From assembly GCA_900318465.1 (NCBI GenBank), contig ONKQ01000017.1:1-48432 (forward strand): a DNA stretch of 48,432 bases, in the 5' to 3' direction. The translations under genes were made by a program, and so were the position numbers. Positions within the stretch are counted from its first letter, which is position 1. Each line of letters starts with the position of its first letter. Shown here piece after piece: positions 30,832 to 39,425 of the stretch. Under the pieces are notes generated by a model. It was not told the origin of the DNA, made no database searches, and saw only the letters and a list, made by a program, of their open reading frames with translations. Source of the DNA: an uncultured Bacteroidales bacterium. GTDB lineage: Bacteria > Bacteroidota > Bacteroidia > Bacteroidales > F082.

Positions 30832-33800
30832 TTAGAAGTTAAAGCTTAAGCCCAAACGAATCTGGCGAGGCGTTGAGTAGTTGCCGCCGGCATTGACATA
30901 AATCTGATACATTTGGATGTATGCCTCAGGATCAAGCTGGGTTTGGATTTCACGCTGCCACTCGGGAGCCGACAGATAACCGTCGTCATTGGCGTTACCC
31001 GTGGCGTTATAAACGTTCAAGATGTTCTTCGAGTTGAGCAGGTTGAGCACTTGCAGATAGACGTTGACGAAAGCGTCGTGACCCTTCTTGCCTTCCTCGT
31101 TGCCACCGATTTTGAACTTGATGTCCTTGTCGACACGGAGGTCGAAACGGAACGAAGCGGGCATTCTGGAACCGTTGTAGGTACCTTTCAGCAGGCTGGT
31201 ACCTTGCTGGATGGGCGACAAAACCTTACGGGCAGCGGTGTAGGGAGCACCCGAACCGCCGTTCACCACCAGCGAGAAACCAGTGTTGGCCAAAATCTGG
31301 ATGGGCTTCTTGCCGCTTGCCTCGCGCTTGATTTCAGGACCATTGTATTCCTTACCATCCTTGAAACGATAGTCGAGGGTCAGGTTGAAGCCGTGACGAC
31401 GGTCGCTGTTGGAAGGATAGGTTGATCTCAGGTTAGGCACACCAGCGGCGATAAGGGCCGAAGCGGTGGTGGCAGAGGCACCCGTCTTGTTATCGAACTG
31501 GAGGGTGTAGCTGGCACGCACACGGGCGTTCTTGGTTCTACGCAAGTCGTAGCTGGCCGTCAAACCCTTAACCGTACCGAAGTCGAGGTTGCTATAGCTG
31601 TTGTAGGCCTTCGGGTAAGCACCGTTGAAACGGTACATCTGGATCATGTTACGAAGCTCGCGGTAGTAGGCCGTGATGGTCAATGAAGAAGTGTTGTTCA
31701 GCTTTTGCTTGAAACCAAGTTCGTAGTCAATGGTCTGCGAGGGCTTCAGGTTGGGGTTATCAACCGTGTTGCCGTATTCATTGAAGTGCAGATAAACCAG
31801 CGGGCTGCAATAGAAGTTTTCGGTAGGACGCTGCGTCAAAATGTCGTAGTGGGCATAGAACAAAGCCTCATCCGAAATCGGGAAGGAGAAGGAGATACGA
31901 GGCATCACGCTCCAAGCGGGGTCGTAGTCCTTGAAGGAGTTGATGTCGACCTGCGACTGCGCGGGGTTTTTCACCCAAGGCGTAACGCCAGTACCCATGT
32001 TCAGGTCTTCAGCGTCGGCGATTTCCTTACCTTCGGCGTTGAACCAAGTGTGGCCGTTACGGTAACCGACAATCTCCGTCATCTCATCAACCTTGTTCAC
32101 GTAAGGCACATAGTCGTCACCAATGTTATCGGGGATGGAGATGGACTCAATCTCGCCTTGGAAGTGGAAGTCGTCCTTCAGCCTGCCGCTTGCAATGGCG
32201 TTCTTGATGTCGCCCACAGTATTGAAGTCATAAAGGACATACGGGTCTTTCAGCACCTTCTGGTTGGCATCGAAGCGGTCGACACGCACACCGATGTTGA
32301 AGATCAGGTCTTTGAAGGCGAACTTGTCTTGGATGTAACCAGCCAAGTAGATGGGCTGTTGGGCACCGATCTCACGGGTGAAGTTGCCGTTCTCGTCCTT
32401 GTTGTTGAAGAAGTCTTCCATAGAAGGACGCTCGGTGAAGCCATACTTGCGCTTGCCATCGTAGGTGTAGCCATAGTAGTCGACGTAGAAGTTACCATCG
32501 CGGGTCAGCTCGTCGGCACTGAACATGCTCAGGTCGAAGCCGCCGGGCAGTGTGGCAGTGTGTCTCACACCTTCTTCGTCATAATATTGGATGGTGTTGG
32601 CATCGAAATCGTAAGTATCAATCAAAATCCAGTCGGTGCCTTGGGGATTCAAACCCATAGCCTTACGCAGGTTGGCATCGAAAGTGTATTGCATGTTGGC
32701 GTCATACATTCTGTGATAGTTGACGGTGTCAACAATACCGTCAATGGCGGTGGCGTAGGCACTGCTCATATCCAACTCTTGGATGTGGTAGTTGGAGAGG
32801 TCACGCATCAAGGTCCAGTAGGAAGCACCTGCAAAGCCCATGTAAGCGCGGTTACGCATCTCATACTGCAAGCCCAACTTGATTTCATGGCTGTTGTCGC
32901 CACGGCCGATGGTCATGGAGCCGTTCACATTGATGGCCACTTGGTCGGTCGACGACTTGGCGTAGCTGGTTTGGATGGTGCCCGGCACTCTATACATACC
33001 GTATGCCGACGAAGGAGTCAGACCATTGATCAGACCATTGTTACCAACGATATTCGACAGATTCATGTAGTTGTTGAATGGGCCGTAAGGCTCATAAAGG
33101 TCAAAATAGTTCTCAACATAATTGGCCAACAAGGGGTTGAAGTCGTAGTTTGTACGCTCAAATTCCACCAAGGTATCGTAGAAGTTGTTCAGCACCCACA
33201 CATTGTTGAAGCTCTTGTATTCGCCGTCGACCAGCACCGAGTCAATCGTGGCAGTGGTGAAGGCGTAGTTGGGAGAGCGGTGGATAGTGAACTTACCGAT
33301 GTTACCATAGGCAAAGATGTTGTCCCACAGGTCGGGGTCGCCCTGCTCGGCATGAGTGTGAGTATAGTCAGCTTGGATGCTATAGTACACATTGGAAATC
33401 AGCGAAGTGCTTTCGGGGTCGCTGGGGAAGCGCTGTGAGAATCTCACATAACCACGATAAGTACCAGATTTGTAGAGGTAGTTCTTGTCTGTGTTGAAGA
33501 AATAGTCACCTCTTCTGGCTGAATAGTGGGCTTGGCTTCTATAGAACGAACCACCGAGGGTGAGGTTGGTGGTGGGGCCTGTACGCACGTCGATTTTACC
33601 ATTGACATTCACACTCCAGTTTGAGGAGTTGTTGAGGTATCTGGTCTCATAGAGGTTGTCGCGATGGGTGTAGGAAGCCATCACGTTTGAACCTGTACCA
33701 GCACCGGAGAGGGTCAATGGGTTTTTCTCAATGTAATCCATCCACTCATCGGTGGCGCGCCAGAAGTTGGTGGCCGAGATGCTACCCACGCGGTTGTGGG

Positions 33801-34635
33801 CAAGGTCGGCAGCGAGGAAGAAGCCCAACAGGGACTCCTCTTCCTTCTCACCTTCTTCAGTGCGTTTTTTCAAGAGAGGACCGTTCAAGCTGAGGCCGAG
33901 ACGCTTGTGGCCATAGCCTTCAACGGAGTGCTCATACTCAATGCCACCACCCCAAGTACGGCTGGGGCCTTTGGTGGTCATGTTGATGATACCGCCGCTG
34001 GCGTCACCATACTGGGCGGGCGTACCGCCGAGGATGACGTCGACTTGGTCGATAGCGCCTTGAGGCACACTGTTGCTACCGATGACTCTCACACCGTCGA
34101 TGTAGTAGACGGCGCCTTCACGGGAACCACGGATGGAACCGACCTCACCGTCAGCGGAGAACACGCCACCAACACTGGCAGCGACGCCTTCAGCCGAGCG
34201 GTTAGGCAGCTTCGCGATTTCCTCGGCGGTGACTGACTCACCGGAGGTCGTGTTGTCCTTCGAGATCAGAGGGATCTCATAATCGATGACGATGACAGCA
34301 TCCAAGCTAATAGTGCCACCGACCATCTTAATGTCGTAGTAGGTAATCTTGTTGGCAGGGATAACAATGTTGTTCACTTGGAACGCATTGTAGCCAACGC
34401 AGCTTGCCTTCAGGGTGTAGGTTCCCGGAGGGATCGGGTTGATGTCGTAGTTACCGTCGAAGTCAGAGGATGCACCACCCATCTGCGAGCCGCCTTTCTC
34501 GATGATGACGTTTGCAAACGGTACAGGTTCTCCTGTGTCGTCGGTAATCTTTCCTTTGAGTCTTCCTTGCTGTGCCAAAGCCATCGTGCAGGTGGCCAAA
34601 AGGATTGCAAGGGTCATTAGTAAATTTTTAAACAT
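30832..34635 (-). CDS. TonB-dependent receptor with carboxypeptidase-regulatory domain (1267 aa)
   Basis: The signal peptide is MFKNLLMTLAILLATCTMALAQ. The CarboxypepD_reg-like domain is GRLKGKITDDTGEPVPFANV, then SSDFDGNYDINPIPPGTYTL. The plug domain shows SVTAEEIAKLPNRSAEGVAA, IRGSREGAVYYIDGVRV and VDVILGGTPAQYGDASGGI. The remaining 900 residues are barrel strands, ending IRLGLSFNF with a terminal aromatic. No SusD-like partner is adjacent; instead the operon continues with a T9SS cargo-like protein and a PorV-like protein. A role as a surface docking platform is therefore as plausible as nutrient import. It has a well-formed promoter (-33 TTG and -7 box) 52 bp upstream. Confidence 0.9.
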   Translation of the reverse strand: MFKNLLMTLAILLATCTMALAQQGRLKGKITDDTGEPVPFANVIIEKGGSQMGGASSDFDGNYDINPIPPGTYTLKASCVGYNAFQVNNIVIPANKITYYDIKMVGGTISLDAVIVIDYEIPLISKDNTTSGESVTAEEIAKLPNRSAEGVAASVGGVFSADGEVGSIRGSREGAVYYIDGVRVIGSNSVPQGAIDQVDVILGGTPAQYGDASGGIINMTTKGPSRTWGGGIEYEHSVEGYGHKRLGLSLNGPLLKKRTEEGEKEEESLLGFFLAADLAHNRVGSISATNFWRATDEWMDYIEKNPLTLSGAGTGSNVMASYTHRDNLYETRYLNNSSNWSVNVNGKIDVRTGPTTNLTLGGSFYRSQAHYSARRGDYFFNTDKNYLYKSGTYRGYVRFSQRFPSDPESTSLISNVYYSIQADYTHTHAEQGDPDLWDNIFAYGNIGKFTIHRSPNYAFTTATIDSVLVDGEYKSFNNVWVLNNFYDTLVEFERTNYDFNPLLANYVENYFDLYEPYGPFNNYMNLSNIVGNNGLINGLTPSSAYGMYRVPGTIQTSYAKSSTDQVAINVNGSMTIGRGDNSHEIKLGLQYEMRNRAYMGFAGASYWTLMRDLSNYHIQELDMSSAYATAIDGIVDTVNYHRMYDANMQYTFDANLRKAMGLNPQGTDWILIDTYDFDANTIQYYDEEGVRHTATLPGGFDLSMFSADELTRDGNFYVDYYGYTYDGKRKYGFTERPSMEDFFNNKDENGNFTREIGAQQPIYLAGYIQDKFAFKDLIFNIGVRVDRFDANQKVLKDPYVLYDFNTVGDIKNAIASGRLKDDFHFQGEIESISIPDNIGDDYVPYVNKVDEMTEIVGYRNGHTWFNAEGKEIADAEDLNMGTGVTPWVKNPAQSQVDINSFKDYDPAWSVMPRISFSFPISDEALFYAHYDILTQRPTENFYCSPLVYLHFNEYGNTVDNPNLKPSQTIDYELGFKQKLNNTSSLTITAYYRELRNMIQMYRFNGAYPKAYNSYSNLDFGTVKGLTASYDLRRTKNARVRASYTLQFDNKTGASATTASALIAAGVPNLRSTYPSNSDRRHGFNLTLDYRFKDGKEYNGPEIKREASGKKPIQILANTGFSLVVNGGSGAPYTAARKVLSPIQQGTSLLKGTYNGSRMPASFRFDLRVDKDIKFKIGGNEEGKKGHDAFVNVYLQVLNLLNSKNILNVYNATGNANDDGYLSAPEWQREIQTQLDPEAYIQMYQIYVNAGGNYSTPRQIRLGLSFNF

Positions 34636-34686
34636 ACCTTGTAATTTTATGTAATACTATACTTCATTTAGTGCATTAAAAGTCGT

Positions 34687-34717
34687 CAAAATTACAACCT
34701 TCTTGGAAAGTACGCAA
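34687..34717 (-). promoter_or_regulatory. Promoter of the TonB receptor - cargo - PorV operon
   Basis: On the - strand the -7 box TAATTTTG is at 34687-34694 and a -33 TTG at 34715-34717, separated by 20 bp, the expected Bacteroidetes spacing. The ATG is at 34635, giving a leader of about 45 nt. Confidence 0.65.
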
Positions 34718-34872
34718 GAAAAAAATTCATTTTGAACGTTTTTTTCTTCTCTATTTTACTGAAATCGGATACAACATTTTGATATATAATCATTTATATG
34801 GATGAGATTTTTTGCATTTTTTTTCGATTTTTTTCGGTCTGAAGCCAAAAACGAGTGAAAATGATGAAATTT

Positions 34873-34914
34873 TCGGTTTGAATTGGGAGAAAATCGGTTT
34901 GAATTAGGAGAAAA
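34873..34914. repeat. Tandem duplication of a 21-bp unit
   Basis: Two head-to-tail copies of TCGGTTTGAATTGGGAGAAA plus one A (34873-34893 and 34894-34914, the second with one base change). The second copy includes the stop codon (34904-34906) of the 88-aa lipoprotein gene, so the duplication spans its 3' end. Confidence 0.85.
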
Positions 34915-35170
34915 ACGGATTGCTTCTCTGCCTCCGACGCATCTTTTCGGCGTGTTTTTTGTCTTTTTGGATCATTTTTTTGGTCTTTTTGGCCTGATGT
35001 TTATAGTGTGCCGACTTGGCCTTGTCGAACTGCTTCTTCGACTGTTTTTCCATCTTCTCCATCTGACGCTCAGCCTTGCGCATGGCTTTTGACGGCCTGT
35101 TGGAAGCACACGAGGCGAAGAGCAAAAGGAGACTCAACACTGCGACAATGACGGTGGTTTTTCTTCTCAT
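34904..35170 (-). CDS. Small basic lipoprotein with coiled coil (88 aa)
   Basis: MRRKTTVIVAVLSLLLLFASCAS is a lipoprotein signal with Cys 21. The mature part is short and highly basic with heptad-like charge pattern (KAMRKAERQMEKMEKQSKKQ, then KKTKKMIQKDKKHAEKMRRR), predicted to be one long helix. No family name is known to me, but comparable small Lys-rich lipoproteins are common in Bacteroidales. Its promoter (TACTTTTG on the - strand) is close to that of the divergent lipoprotein gene at 35249. The 3' end lies within a 21-bp tandem duplication. Confidence 0.75.
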   Translation of the reverse strand: MRRKTTVIVAVLSLLLLFASCASNRPSKAMRKAERQMEKMEKQSKKQFDKAKSAHYKHQAKKTKKMIQKDKKHAEKMRRRQRSNPFFS

Positions 35171-35187
35171 ATCTGTTGATTTGGACG

Positions 35188-35223
35188 CAAAAGTAAGAAT
35201 TTTCCGCCGAACATATACTTTTG
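35188..35223. promoter_or_regulatory. Divergent -7 boxes
   Basis: TACTTTTG on the - strand (35188-35195) faces the 88-aa lipoprotein gene (ATG at 35170). TACTTTTG on the + strand (35216-35223) faces the gene starting at 35249. The two start sites would be close together, so their expression may interfere. A third near match, TTACTTTG at 35239-35246, abuts the + strand ATG. Confidence 0.55.
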
Positions 35224-35248
35224 GACGTGTTTTTTGCGTTACTTTGCC

Positions 35249-35743
35249 ATGATGAAAAAGCGCATTTTACACCTATTAATATTAATAGCACTTCTGGCAG
35301 GATTTCACGGCTGCCAAAAGTATCCGGAGAACCCCAACCGGCCATCTATGCCGTTTTCGTTCTCGATTTATCCCAACACGATTCAATATCAGGAGATTAA
35401 CTTCGTCAGCGGGTGGATCTACCTCACTTCCGAGGTGGAAAGCACAAGCCGTGGCATCATCGTTTACCGCCAAAGCGACAACGAGTTTCTCGCCTACGAC
35501 CGCCTGCCCCCAAACGAGCCTAACGCCTGCACCGACAGCCAAGGCCACACGACGCGCCTTGTGGTCGACTTCCCCTTTGTGGTTGACCGATGCAACAACG
35601 CTTACTACAACATCCTGAACGGACAAATCATCGTTGCCGAGCCCGACATGATTCCCAACTTCCCCACAGAGGGTGTGCCCGTTTACCCGCTCATCCAGTA
35701 CCACACCAAGTATGATGGGCACAAACTAACGGTTTACAATTGA
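35249..35743 (+). CDS. Lipoprotein with degenerate Rieske-like fold (164 aa)
   Basis: The start is set at the ATG at 35249, with an alternative ATG at 35252; the TTG further upstream overlaps a promoter box. The signal is MMKKRILHLLILIALLAGFHGC, lipobox Cys 22. The mature protein resembles Rieske-type lipoproteins of Bacteroidetes: GIIVYRQSDNEFLAYDRLPP, a cysteine in NACTDSQ, then RCNNAYYNILNGQIIVAEPD and a final PLIQYHTKYDGHKLTVYN strand. The CxH...CxxH ligands of a true [2Fe-2S] Rieske site are absent: only two cysteines remain and no matching histidines. A cluster is therefore unlikely. The role is unknown; it may be a structural relic of a redox protein. The assignment rests on pattern memory and is moderate. 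Confidence 0.7.
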   Translation: MMKKRILHLLILIALLAGFHGCQKYPENPNRPSMPFSFSIYPNTIQYQEINFVSGWIYLTSEVESTSRGIIVYRQSDNEFLAYDRLPPNEPNACTDSQGHTTRLVVDFPFVVDRCNNAYYNILNGQIIVAEPDMIPNFPTEGVPVYPLIQYHTKYDGHKLTVYN

Positions 35744-35882
35744 CTGCGGAGCTATTCTAAGGCTTCGCGCAATTTCGAGGAAAAACAACGAAGCAATCCC
35801 ATGCAAAAACGCATCTAATTACAATTCAACAACTTAAACGTTCAATTGTTGAAAAATGTTGAAAAAGTGGAAACGGAAATCC

Positions 35883-35990
35883 TTGCAGGGTTTCGCGAGT
35901 CGGGCTATTTTTGCAGCGTAATCGTAATACTAATAATTTCATTTTGTGCATCCCTTGGCAAAGCCTGCCTATCGGTGGGCTTTGTCATTT
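35883..35990 (+). ncRNA. Candidate small RNA (promoter plus terminator, no ORF)
   Basis: A -33 TTG (35883-35885), a 20-bp gap and a -7 TATTTTTG (35906-35913) form one of the best promoter matches in the window. About 75 nt downstream, CAAAGCC (35959-35965) and GGCTTTG (35978-35984) form a stem followed by CATTTTT. No start codon lies between. The predicted RNA would run about 35920-35990 and its 3' end overlaps the 3' end of the convergent DAHP synthase gene. It may alternatively be the promoter of a lost gene. Confidence 0.4.
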
Positions 35991-37055
35991 TTCCATGATA
36001 CGGCTCTGCCGCTCAATGGAAGCCTGATGGATAGCCTCAAACACCTTATTAATTAATATAGGCGACAGGCCCAATTCCTCACCCGTGGCCATTAGGTCGG
36101 CGAGAACCTGTTTCCAACGGTCCATCTGAACCACGGTCACATTGTTGCGCTTCTTGTATTCGCCAATTTGCGCACTCACCTCCATGCGACGGGCCAAGAG
36201 TTGCAGCAGCTCCTCGTCGATGTCGTCGATTTCGCTGCGCCATCCGGCAAGGTCGTGCTCCACGCTACCCGACTGCTTGGCTCGGAAAACCAAGCTTGCC
36301 AACAATTGCCGTAAAGCTTCGGGCGTGATTTGCTGACGGGCATCGGTCAAAGCCTCGTCGGGACTGATATGACATTCTATCATCAAGCCGTCCGTGGCCA
36401 AGTCGAGCGCTTTCTGCGCCGTAGGCAACAGCAATTCACGGTTGCCGCAGATATGGCTCACGTCAGTAATCATGGGCACATTCAGCCTTCGCGTCAACTC
36501 GATAGGGATTTCCCACATGGGGAAGTTGCGGTAAGGTGTCTCCTTATAGTACGCGAAGCCACGATGAATGGCCGCCAATTGTGTCAGACCTGCCTTTTGA
36601 AACCGCTCGAAGGCACCTAACCAAAGGTTCAAGTCGGGCGAAACGGGATTTTTGATGAACACGGGGACGTCTACACCCTTCAAGGCATCGGCCAGTTGCT
36701 GCACCGAAAACGGATTGACCACCGTCCTCGCCCCAATCCACAGCGCATCGACATCGTATTTCAGGGCCAACTCGACATGGTTGGGCGTGGCCACCTCAGT
36801 GATAGTAGGCAAGCCCGTTTGCAGCTTCGCCTCACGGAACCATGCCAAGGCTTCCTCTCCCCTGCCCTCGAAGGCATCGGGGCGGGTGCGGGGTTTCCAG
36901 ATGCCACCTCGGAGCATTTTCACTTCGGGGATTTTGGCCAAGGCTTGTGCAGTTGCGAGGATTTGTTCTTCGCTTTCCACGCTACAAGGGCCGGCGAGAA
37001 GTAATGGGGTTGCGCTCGATTTCAAATCCATATTCATTATTTTGCCATTATTCAT
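35985..37055 (-). CDS. Bifunctional DAHP synthase / chorismate mutase (type II)
   Basis: 356 aa. The N-terminal DAHP synthase barrel shows LLAGPCSVESEEQIL, MLRGGIWKPRTRPDAFEGRG, IGARTVVNPFSVQQLADAL, VFIKNPVSPDLNLWLGAFER and ITDVSHICGNRE. The C-terminal chorismate mutase segment (about 270-356) begins WRSEIDDIDEELLQLLARRM and continues to VFEAIHQASIERQ. The first step of aromatic amino-acid synthesis and the branch to prephenate are thus fused, as in many Bacteroidetes. The start is uncertain: ATGs at 37055, 37037 and 37031 are in frame, and the conserved part begins after the last. The promoter region is a REP-like repeat field, so I see no clear -7 box. No other aro genes are adjacent. Confidence 0.93.
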   Translation of the reverse strand: MNNGKIMNMDLKSSATPLLLAGPCSVESEEQILATAQALAKIPEVKMLRGGIWKPRTRPDAFEGRGEEALAWFREAKLQTGLPTITEVATPNHVELALKYDVDALWIGARTVVNPFSVQQLADALKGVDVPVFIKNPVSPDLNLWLGAFERFQKAGLTQLAAIHRGFAYYKETPYRNFPMWEIPIELTRRLNVPMITDVSHICGNRELLLPTAQKALDLATDGLMIECHISPDEALTDARQQITPEALRQLLASLVFRAKQSGSVEHDLAGWRSEIDDIDEELLQLLARRMEVSAQIGEYKKRNNVTVVQMDRWKQVLADLMATGEELGLSPILINKVFEAIHQASIERQSRIMEK

Positions 37056-37135
37056 AATTTTTGGGGGATTTCGGTATGATTTATTGCATGATTATCCCGA
37101 CTATTATATGCGGGGATTTGCATGACCCGATTATT

Positions 37136-37195
37136 GTATGCGGGGATTTCGCTACGCTTCATCACCCGCCTAATTTCCTCCGTCACTCCGTGACT
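37136..37195. repeat. REP-like 60-bp repeat, left copy
   Basis: This 60-bp sequence begins GTATGCGGGGATTTCGCT and ends in a GTCAC-TCC-GTGAC hairpin (37182-37194). It is repeated with a few changes at 37798-37857, on the other side of the IS200-type transposase and in the same orientation. A partial third copy (TATATGCGGGGATTTGC) lies at 37106-37122. Further hairpins follow at 37200-37212 (GTCCC-GTA-GGGAC) and 37278-37290 (ACCCC-GCA-GGGGT). Confidence 0.85.
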
Positions 37196-37307
37196 GACAG
37201 TCCCGTAGGGACGACGGATGCTAAACGGGGATGAAATGCAATGCAATCCCCGGCAAACCAAACCACCATCCCATTGAACCCCGCAGGGGTGACAGGATTC
37301 CGTCCGT

Positions 37308-37763
37308 TCAATCACAAAATGCATAATGCTCATCATAATCAATCCCATAACCTTCCAAAATCCCCTTGTATTCTTCACGATAGGTTTTTGTCTTGTGATG
37401 TTCGGCCTGGGTGAGGATATAATTCGTGGTTCGTTCCATCAACGACGGACTGACGCTGAACGCACCATAACCATCCTGCCAACTGAACGGTTCATAATAC
37501 GAGTCCAAACGTCTCAACCATTTGCTGCTTTTCGCCTTGATGACGCGCATCAAATCCGACAACGCCACGGTTTTCGGCAACGACATTAATATATGTATAT
37601 GGTCGGCGACACCACCAACGGCAAACGGAACAGCACCTTCATCACGGATAATCCCGCCAATGTATTGGAACACACGCGCCAAATCCTCATTGCGCATAAC
37701 GATGCCCGTGCTTTTCGTGTGGAAAACGATGTGGGTGTACAATTGGGTGTATGTGTTGGCCAT
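37308..37763 (-). CDS. tnpA: IS200/IS605-like Y1 transposase, possibly RAYT
   Basis: 151 aa. The HUH motif is H55-I-H57 in GGVADHIHILMSLPK, and the catalytic tyrosine is probably Tyr 115 in TTNYILTQAEHHKT. The conserved DLMRVIKAKSSKWLRR and WQDGYGAFSVSPS blocks are present. These enzymes cut and rejoin single-stranded DNA at hairpin ends. The gene is full-length and intact, with no tnpB partner. It lies between two 60-bp direct repeats and hairpins resembling REP elements, which suggests a REP-associated transposase (RAYT) rather than an ordinary IS200. Copies of the hairpins elsewhere (10354) support this. Both assignments remain open. Confidence 0.88.
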   Translation of the reverse strand: MANTYTQLYTHIVFHTKSTGIVMRNEDLARVFQYIGGIIRDEGAVPFAVGGVADHIHILMSLPKTVALSDLMRVIKAKSSKWLRRLDSYYEPFSWQDGYGAFSVSPSLMERTTNYILTQAEHHKTKTYREEYKGILEGYGIDYDEHYAFCD

Positions 37764-37797
37764 TGTTTGATGGTTTTGTTGTTTTGCCGTTTTTTCG

Positions 37798-37857
37798 GTA
37801 TGCGGGGATTTCGCTGCGCTTCATCGACCGCCTAATATCCGTCGTCACTCCGTGACT
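37798..37857. repeat. REP-like 60-bp repeat, right copy
   Basis: It matches the left copy at 37136-37195 over its whole length with about five differences, including the terminal GTCACTCCGTGACT hairpin. It sits between the transposase gene and asnS, with its last bases about 45 bp upstream of the asnS promoter-like box. Confidence 0.85.
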
Positions 37858-37901
37858 TTGCAAATGTACATAATTTTATCCAACCATTGCGTTTTTTTTC
37901 G

Positions 37902-37909
37902 TTACTTTG
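37902..37909 (+). promoter_or_regulatory. Candidate -7 box for asnS
   Basis: TTACTTTG followed by CACC matches the Bacteroidetes -7 box except at the second base. It is 75 bp before the ATG at 37985. No -33 element at the right spacing was seen. Confidence 0.4.
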
Positions 37910-37984
37910 CACCAAAATAAGACGCGGGACTGCGAGACGCGGAACTGCCAAACTTTTTCAAGCATAATAGAAAAACACCATACA

Positions 37985-39424
37985 ATGAAAAGAGTAGAAA
38001 TCAAGCAAGCCTTGCAAATGCAAGCCTCTGACAATGAGATTACTGTAATGGGCTGGGTGCGCAACAAGCGCGGCAGCAAGAACGTGGCCTTCATCGCCCT
38101 GAACGACGGCTCCACCATCAACAACCTGCAATTGGTCATCGACCTGAACGTGATTCCCGAAGAGAATCTTGCCCTCATGCACGCCGGTGCGTCGTTGTGG
38201 GCCAAGGGTGTTTTGGTCGCTTCGATGGGTAGCGGTCAGGCCGTGGAACTTTCGGTGAAGGAAATCGGGCTGTTCGGGCCAGCCAACCCCGACGAATACC
38301 CGCTGCAACCCAAGAAACACTCCTTGGAGTTCCTCCGCGACATCGCCCACCTGCGCTTCCGCACCAACACCTTCGGCGCCGTGATGCGCTTGCGCCACGC
38401 CATGGTATTCGCCATCCACAAGTTCTTCACTGAGAAAGGCTTCTACAACATCCATACGCCATTAATCACTGCCTCCGACTGCGAAGGTGCTGGCGAAATG
38501 TTCCAAGTGACCACCTTGGACTTGAACAACCCGCCTCGCGACGAGCAGGGCAACATCGACTACAAGCAGGACTTCTTCGGCAAGTCGACCAACCTCACCG
38601 TTTCGGGTCAGCTCGAAGGCGAGTTGGCGGCCACGGCTTTGGGCAAGATTTACACTTTCGGCCCGACCTTCCGCGCCGAAAATTCCAACACCACGCGCCA
38701 CTTGGCCGAGTTCTGGATGATTGAACCTGAAATGGCCTTCTACGACATCAATGACAACATGGATTTGGCCGAGGAGATGCTCAAATACTTGATTCAGTAC
38801 GCTTTGGACAACTGCATGGACGACCTTCAATTCCTCAGCAAGCGTCTGCAAGACGAGGAAAAGGGCAAGAAAGAGGAAGATAAGTCGATGGAACTCATCA
38901 GCAAACTGCATTTTGTGCTTGAGCATGAGTTTGTCCGTTTGACCTACACCGAGGCCATCGACATCTTACACAACTCGAATTATAATAAGAAGGGCAAGTT
39001 CCAATATCCCGTTGACGGCTGGGGCGTTGATTTGCAATCCGAGCACGAGCGTTATTTGGTCGAGAAGCACTTTAAGAAGCCTGTCATCCTGACCGATTAT
39101 CCCAAGGAAATCAAGGCTTTCTACATGAAGCAAAACGAAGACGGAAAGACCGTCCGCGCCATGGATGTGCTCTTCCCCGGCATCGGCGAAATCATCGGCG
39201 GCTCTGAGCGTGAAACCGACATCAATAAGATTCTTGACCGTATGCACGAAGTGGGCATCCCCGAGGAAAGCATGAATTGGTACTTGGACAGCCGTCGCTT
39301 CGGTTCCGTGCCGCACTCCGGATACGGCCTTGGTTTCGAGCGCCTTATGCTCTTCATCACAGGCATGGGTAACATCCGCGACGTTATTCCGTTCCCACGC
39401 ACACCAAAGAATTGTTTATATTGA
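37985..39424 (+). CDS. asnS: Asparagine--tRNA ligase
   Basis: 479 aa. The ATG at 37985 ([20 protein letters not shown]) is used; upstream in-frame codons overlap the promoter. The N-terminal OB-fold anticodon-binding domain has [20 protein letters not shown]. Class II motif 2 is [21 protein letters not shown] and motif 3 is [12 protein letters not shown]. The insertion with [18 protein letters not shown] is typical of bacterial AsnRS. It charges tRNA(Asn) with asparagine. The gene is intact and ends within the first bases of the heptamer array. The next gene is rpoN, separated by 191 bp. Confidence 0.97.
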   Translation: MKRVEIKQALQMQASDNEITVMGWVRNKRGSKNVAFIALNDGSTINNLQLVIDLNVIPEENLALMHAGASLWAKGVLVASMGSGQAVELSVKEIGLFGPANPDEYPLQPKKHSLEFLRDIAHLRFRTNTFGAVMRLRHAMVFAIHKFFTEKGFYNIHTPLITASDCEGAGEMFQVTTLDLNNPPRDEQGNIDYKQDFFGKSTNLTVSGQLEGELAATALGKIYTFGPTFRAENSNTTRHLAEFWMIEPEMAFYDINDNMDLAEEMLKYLIQYALDNCMDDLQFLSKRLQDEEKGKKEEDKSMELISKLHFVLEHEFVRLTYTEAIDILHNSNYNKKGKFQYPVDGWGVDLQSEHERYLVEKHFKKPVILTDYPKEIKAFYMKQNEDGKTVRAMDVLFPGIGEIIGGSERETDINKILDRMHEVGIPEESMNWYLDSRRFGSVPHSGYGLGFERLMLFITGMGNIRDVIPFPRTPKNCLY

Positions 39425-39425
39425 C

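Noticed and set aside
31705-33438. 577-codon open frame on the + strand opposite the TonB receptor
   Set aside because: Same effect; the product is a Val/Ile/Asp/His-rich shadow with no recognisable domain, while the - strand gene has plug and barrel features.
37907-37984. Upstream start for asnS
   Set aside because: The extra residues overlap the promoter-like box and do not belong to the OB-fold domain.
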